A stretch of DNA of 32,960 nt, taken from a virus. Positions 30,146 to 32,960 of this stretch are shown here, piece after piece; positions within the stretch are counted from its first letter, which is position 1, and the number at the start of each line of letters is the position of its first letter. The notes under the pieces are model-generated. The model was given only the letters and a program-made list of their open reading frames with translations, was not told the DNA's origin and searched no databases. The DNA lies in the IMG/VR virus record IMGVR_UViG_3300026116_000077, positions 1 to 32,960 of that record, one strand, 5' to 3'. Both the position numbers and the translations under genes were made by a program.

Positions 30146-30975
30146 ACTGTCTGGCGTGTGGCGAACCAATGGTCCCCCGGATCGGGGATGCGTTAACTCA
30201 CGCCAGTTGCTTGATGGTTGAGCCCGTCCAGGACGAATCCAACAGCTTTTCTGAGATCCTCCGACAGAGACTCACCGAAATCATTATTTGGCAGAACAAC
30301 CGGAGCCCACGTTCGCAGCAAACTAACATCGGTCCAAGTGAGATAGGCAGTCCCTGTGACCGTCAGATCGCCTACCGAATCGCGGCGATTGATGAAATCA
30401 ACACGCGTCAGGATCCATGGGCGGCAGTCATCGGGACAGCCATCCATCGCTGGCTCCAGGAGGCCGTGAACGATTGGGTCAACGATCAGTCGGGGCCTCG
30501 AAATCTGTTCACGGAAATCGAGCTTCAGTTCGGCGAACTTATAACCGGTCACTGTGACCTCTACGACGCTGAATCGGAGACGGTCATTGACTGGAAGACG
30601 GTAGGACCCAACGCTCTCAAAGACGTCGAGGCCGGACGAATTTCTACGGGTTACATGATTCAGACGCAGTTGTACGGTTACATGTTCGCCCAACAGAACA
30701 TTCCGGTGAAACGGGTGGCCCTGGTGTTCGTCCCCCGGGCCAGTTCCCTCAACCGGATGCGGGTGTGGTCTGCCATCTATGACCCGACCGTAGCAGAGAC
30801 GGCGCTGGCCCGAGTGTACCGGATTGCACGGGAAGTCCTCTCCAAGGATCTATTGAACAAGAACCATATGTGGGCCGATGTGTCAGCGGAAGGTGGGGAT
30901 CATTGTGGCTTCTGCCCCTGGTTCGAAGCACACCGTTTGGCGCCTGCGGACGCAACGGGTTGTCCAGGGAGGTGA
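30142..30975 (+). CDS. Cas4/RecB-like PD-(D/E)XK nuclease with N-terminal zinc-binding motif
   Basis: I choose ATG 30142 (overlap ATGA with the upstream stop), giving 277 aa. It begins with CLACGEPMVP and a later Cys at 23, a possible zinc finger. The nuclease core follows: GPSEIGSPCDRQIAYRI, AVIGTAIHRWLQ (the GxxxH motif), IELQFGELITGHCDLYD, TVIDWKTVGPN (the D-x-K centre) and MIQTQLYGYMF (the QxxxY motif). The end has HCGFCPWF and a last Cys, so CDRQ plus three C-terminal Cys could hold an iron-sulfur cluster, as in Cas4 and AddB. Such phage exonucleases act in recombination or replication-coupled end processing. With SSB-like and Prim-Pol neighbours this fits DNA metabolism; there are no CRISPR genes nearby. 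Confidence 0.8.
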   Translation: MNCLACGEPMVPRIGDALTHASCLMVEPVQDESNSFSEILRQRLTEIIIWQNNRSPRSQQTNIGPSEIGSPCDRQIAYRIAAIDEINTRQDPWAAVIGTAIHRWLQEAVNDWVNDQSGPRNLFTEIELQFGELITGHCDLYDAESETVIDWKTVGPNALKDVEAGRISTGYMIQTQLYGYMFAQQNIPVKRVALVFVPRASSLNRMRVWSAIYDPTVAETALARVYRIAREVLSKDLLNKNHMWADVSAEGGDHCGFCPWFEAHRLAPADATGCPGR

Positions 30976-30976
30976 G

Positions 30977-31150
30977 ATGGAAGAGTTCTACGTGGCGATG
31001 AGCAAGGCGATCAAGGACCGCGATCATGCCAAGGGTCGGGTGCTGTGGTGGGAGGCCAAGGTTCAACAGGCTGAGGCTGAGATCGAGGCCCTGGTAGCAA
31101 CGCAGCACGTTGAAGCAGCGGATCAGACTCCTGAGGAGGTAGGCCAGTAA
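30977..31150 (+). CDS. 57-aa coiled-coil protein
   Basis: The ATG at 30977 follows AGGGAGGTGAG one base after the nuclease stop; earlier in-frame codons lie inside the nuclease gene. The 57-aa product is helical and charged, with heptad-like spacing in RVLWWEAKVQQAEAEIEALV and an acidic end DQTPEEVGQ. Its stop overlaps the next start (TAATG). It may help a DNA-binding partner to oligomerise, but this is not supported by any motif. I do not recognise a family. Confidence 0.65.
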   Translation: MEEFYVAMSKAIKDRDHAKGRVLWWEAKVQQAEAEIEALVATQHVEAADQTPEEVGQ

Positions 31151-31782
31151 TGGGACCAAATGATTTGATCATCGATGAGCCGGAGGAACTCAACACCGGC
31201 ACCAAGCTGTACCCCAAGGACATCATCAACCACACCGTGCTGGTGTGGGCGACTGACTACATTGGACACAGCCCCACCCAGTTCAACGACGGGTCGGACC
31301 CCAAGAAGCCGTGTGACGTGGTCGTGGTTGATCTCATCGACCTGGACCAGGTCAGCGAGGAAGGGACCCCCGGCCTGGTGTCTCGTGGGTCATGGTGGCG
31401 CCAGGGTCGGCTCATTCAGCGACTCAAGCCACGGGTCGGCAAGCCCAACCCGCTGATCGGTCGCATCATCAAGGGACTGGGTCCCAACGGTGCGTTCGAG
31501 CTGATGGACCTGAGTTCCGATGAGAAGTCATTGGCCCGGGCCCGGAACTGGTGGGCGATCAACGGTGGGTTCACTCCGAGCCAGCCGTTCAGCGCCCCCA
31601 GCCAGCCGCAGCCGACCGTGCAGGTATCCCCGCAGTCCAACCCCACCCCGCCCCCGTCAGCGTTGGAGCAGTTGGCCAACCAGTCTCTGGGCACCACGCA
31701 CAACGCCAGCAGCGTGACCATGGACCGGTTGCGTCGGCTGAGCGAGCAGGGTCCTAGCAGTGACGGAGACGCCCCGTTCTAA
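31150..31782 (+). CDS. SSB-like single-stranded DNA binding protein
   Basis: This 210-aa protein starts at ATG 31150 (TAATG overlap). Residues 1-130 form a beta-rich core: LIIDEPEELNTGTKLYPKDI, HTVLVWATDYIGH, PCDVVVVDLIDLDQ, RQGRLIQRLKPRVGKPNPLI, GRIIKGLGPNGAFELMDLSS and ARARNWWA. This is a plausible OB-fold order for phage SSB relatives. Residues 135-200 are a Pro/Gln/Ser linker (SAPSQPQPTVQVSPQSNPTP). It ends SSDGDAPF, an acidic tip finishing in PF like the partner-binding tail of bacterial SSB. It should coat ssDNA and recruit repair or replication proteins. The core match is by pattern only; the tail is the clearest clue. Confidence 0.6.
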   Translation: MGPNDLIIDEPEELNTGTKLYPKDIINHTVLVWATDYIGHSPTQFNDGSDPKKPCDVVVVDLIDLDQVSEEGTPGLVSRGSWWRQGRLIQRLKPRVGKPNPLIGRIIKGLGPNGAFELMDLSSDEKSLARARNWWAINGGFTPSQPFSAPSQPQPTVQVSPQSNPTPPPSALEQLANQSLGTTHNASSVTMDRLRRLSEQGPSSDGDAPF

Positions 31783-31788
31783 AAGGTG

Positions 31789-31824
31789 AAGGCCCCCGGA
31801 CTCTTTGTAGGAGTCGGGGGCCTT
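31789..31824 (+). terminator. Strong hairpin terminator after the SSB-like gene
   Basis: AAGGCCCCCGGACTC pairs with GAGTCGGGGGCCTT (one bulged G) around TTTGTAG, starting 7 nt after the stop. The U-tract is only the UU ending the stem. On the opposite strand CACCTTTTAG follows the stem, so it may work better for leftward transcription. Partial termination ahead of the Prim-Pol gene is likely. Confidence 0.7.
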
Positions 31825-31829
31825 CATGC

Positions 31830-31855
31830 GGAGGGTCTGGCCAGCGGGACCCTCC
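31830..31855 (+). other. Second hairpin downstream of the SSB-like gene
   Basis: GGAGGGTC (31830-31837) and GACCCTCC (31848-31855) pair perfectly over 8 bp with a 10-nt loop, 5 nt after the previous hairpin. No T-tract follows. Together they fill the first half of the 174-nt gap before the next gene. The second half, to 31956, shows no clear promoter; GTCTCAGAC at 31929-31937 is a small palindrome. Confidence 0.5.
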
Positions 31856-31956
31856 GGTGCCATGATGAGCCATCACGGTGGCCTTCCGGGGGCTCTTGAT
31901 CTGCCAGTTACCGCCACAGTGACCGGGTGTCTCAGACCCCATGGAAGGGAGTTGCT

Positions 31957-32960
31957 GTGCCGACCGTACTGGATGTCGCGCAAATCTGGCAACTAGCCGG
32001 CGTGAGCGCTATCCCCATCCAGGCCAATGGTTCCAAGAGACCGGCGGTGGCTTGGGCCCAGTACATGGTCAATGTGTCACCGATGGCCAACATCAATTCC
32101 TGGTGGGGCAATGGCCAGGAATACGGCGTGGCACTGATCTGCGGTCAGGTGTCCGGTGGCCTGGAGATGTGTGAGATCGAAGGCCGGGCCCTAGAGGACT
32201 CCGGTGCCCTCCTGCACATCATCTCCGTCATGGACGACGGTGGGGCCGGTGGAGTCTGGGACCTGCTCACTGGCCCGAACGGATACGCGGAGGACTCCCC
32301 CAGCGGGGGGATGCACCTGCTCTATCGGATCAGCGATCACCCCGTCCCGGGCAACACGAAGATCGCGGCCGATGAGAACCGTCTGGTCGTTGCTGAGACT
32401 CGGGGGGAGGGGGGCTATGTCATCGTCGCTCCCACTCCCGGACACTGCCACCCAAGCGGCGAACCCTGGCGCCTCGTCAATGGCAACTATGGACATCTGC
32501 CAACCCTCACGTGGGCCGAGCGGAACCTGCTCCATGAGTGCCTCCGTCTCGCACTGGACAAGACCCCACCCGTAGAGCCCCGGCCGGTGGTTGCTGTCTC
32601 CGCCGACGGTATGGCCGACGGTGCCATCTCCAGTCTGATGGAAGTAAGCCCGGGTGACGACTTCGAGCAGCGGGTGGACTGGGAGGAGATCCTGGCCCCG
32701 CATGGTTGGCGCCTGACCATGGCGTTGACCAATGGGGAGCGGCACTGGGTCCGCCCCGGTAAGGACGGGCGCGAGGGCATGTCAGCCACCACGGGCCGGG
32801 CCAACGACCGCGACCGACTCTACGTGTTCAGTACATCCACCATTTTTGAGGCCGAGGTCCCGTACACCAAGTTCGGGGCCTTCGCTTTGCTCAACTACGG
32901 CGGAAACCACAGCCTGGCCGCGTCAAGCCTGGCCCGGAAGGGGTTCGGCACTCGGCGCAA
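31957..32960 (+). CDS. Bifunctional primase/polymerase (Prim-Pol), 3' end outside the window
   Basis: The GTG at 31957 after AAGGGAG opens a frame of 334 codons to the edge. Residues 10-130 resemble the archaeo-eukaryotic Prim-Pol fold: IPIQANGSKRPAVAWAQYM, GVALICGQVSGGLEMCEIEG, and DSPSGGMHLLYRI with its conserved His at 120. They are followed by VVAETRGEGGYVIVAPTPGH. Where most members have DxD, this one shows E73-I-E75. Residues 218-330 form the linker domain usual in actinophage members: FEQRVDWEEILAPHGWRLTM, HWVRPGKDGREGMSATTG and YGGNHSLAASSLARKGFG. Phage homologues often continue into a helicase, which would lie outside. Role: primer synthesis and replication start, next to SSB-like and nuclease genes. 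Confidence 0.8.
   Translation, partial: MPTVLDVAQIWQLAGVSAIPIQANGSKRPAVAWAQYMVNVSPMANINSWWGNGQEYGVALICGQVSGGLEMCEIEGRALEDSGALLHIISVMDDGGAGGVWDLLTGPNGYAEDSPSGGMHLLYRISDHPVPGNTKIAADENRLVVAETRGEGGYVIVAPTPGHCHPSGEPWRLVNGNYGHLPTLTWAERNLLHECLRLALDKTPPVEPRPVVAVSADGMADGAISSLMEVSPGDDFEQRVDWEEILAPHGWRLTMALTNGERHWVRPGKDGREGMSATTGRANDRDRLYVFSTSTIFEAEVPYTKFGAFALLNYGGNHSLAASSLARKGFGTRR

Noticed and set aside
30193-30693. Minus-strand frame of 166 codons opposite the nuclease
   Set aside because: The plus-strand nuclease motifs are clear; this frame has no motif or start site.
31941-31956. ATG at 31941 as start of the Prim-Pol gene
   Set aside because: It is not in the Prim-Pol frame; GTG 31957 with AAGGGAG upstream fits.

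Overview
The window is part of a tailed double-stranded DNA phage or prophage of an actinobacterium. GC content is about 60% by eye, GTG starts are frequent, and genes are packed with ATGA, TGATG or GTGA overlaps. The protein families fit siphovirus-type actinophages: a DUF1360 membrane protein, a MuF protein, a capsid protease with a GHLAAW/SGDWR signature, a cysteine-rich major tail protein, LamG minor tail proteins and a Prim-Pol replication protein. I do not name a phage or host species, although Streptomyces-type phages are the closest match I can recall. No integrase, lysis gene or tRNA is visible.

Positions 29067 down to 1 form one long virion assembly block on the minus strand. In transcription order it holds the large terminase, a DUF1360 membrane protein, portal, MuF head protein, a multidomain capsid protease (797 aa), a Pro/Ala-rich 84-aa protein, and a giant 2421-aa protein with an ADP-ribosyltransferase-like N-terminus. 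Two very small genes and a structured leader come next, then the major capsid protein followed by a GC hairpin. A possible second capsid protein and the major tail protein follow, then five decoration or fibre-like proteins (one with 60-bp tandem repeats). The block ends with the head-tail adaptor, a terminator-like protein, a 50-aa ORF, an HK97 gp10-like protein, two overlapping tail assembly chaperones, the tape measure and a LamG minor tail protein that runs off the left edge.

Positions 29125 to 32960 are on the plus strand. An Ig-like protein diverges from the terminase across 57 bp and ends at a good terminator. Next is an apparent early or replication operon: a two-HTH regulator, a Cas4/RecB-like nuclease, a small coiled-coil protein, and an SSB-like protein with an acidic DAPF tip. 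Two strong hairpins separate these from a Prim-Pol primase/polymerase that runs off the right edge.

The most unusual object is the giant protein (14790-22055), 7.3 kb or 22% of the window. It begins with an ART fold whose ExE motif is not visible. It continues through long Ala/Lys/Pro linkers that carry at least five SAP/Rho-N-like modules, two SH3/KOW-like modules and a duplicated coiled-coil block. It sits exactly where head-packaged or MuF-associated proteins are encoded and may be an ejected effector or DNA-associated internal head protein. Other points worth attention are an RNA stem that would hide the tape-measure ribosome binding site, a CCC-C site for a +1 frameshift between the tail chaperones, a major tail gene placed ahead of the connector genes, and unusually cysteine-rich capsid, tail and connector proteins.
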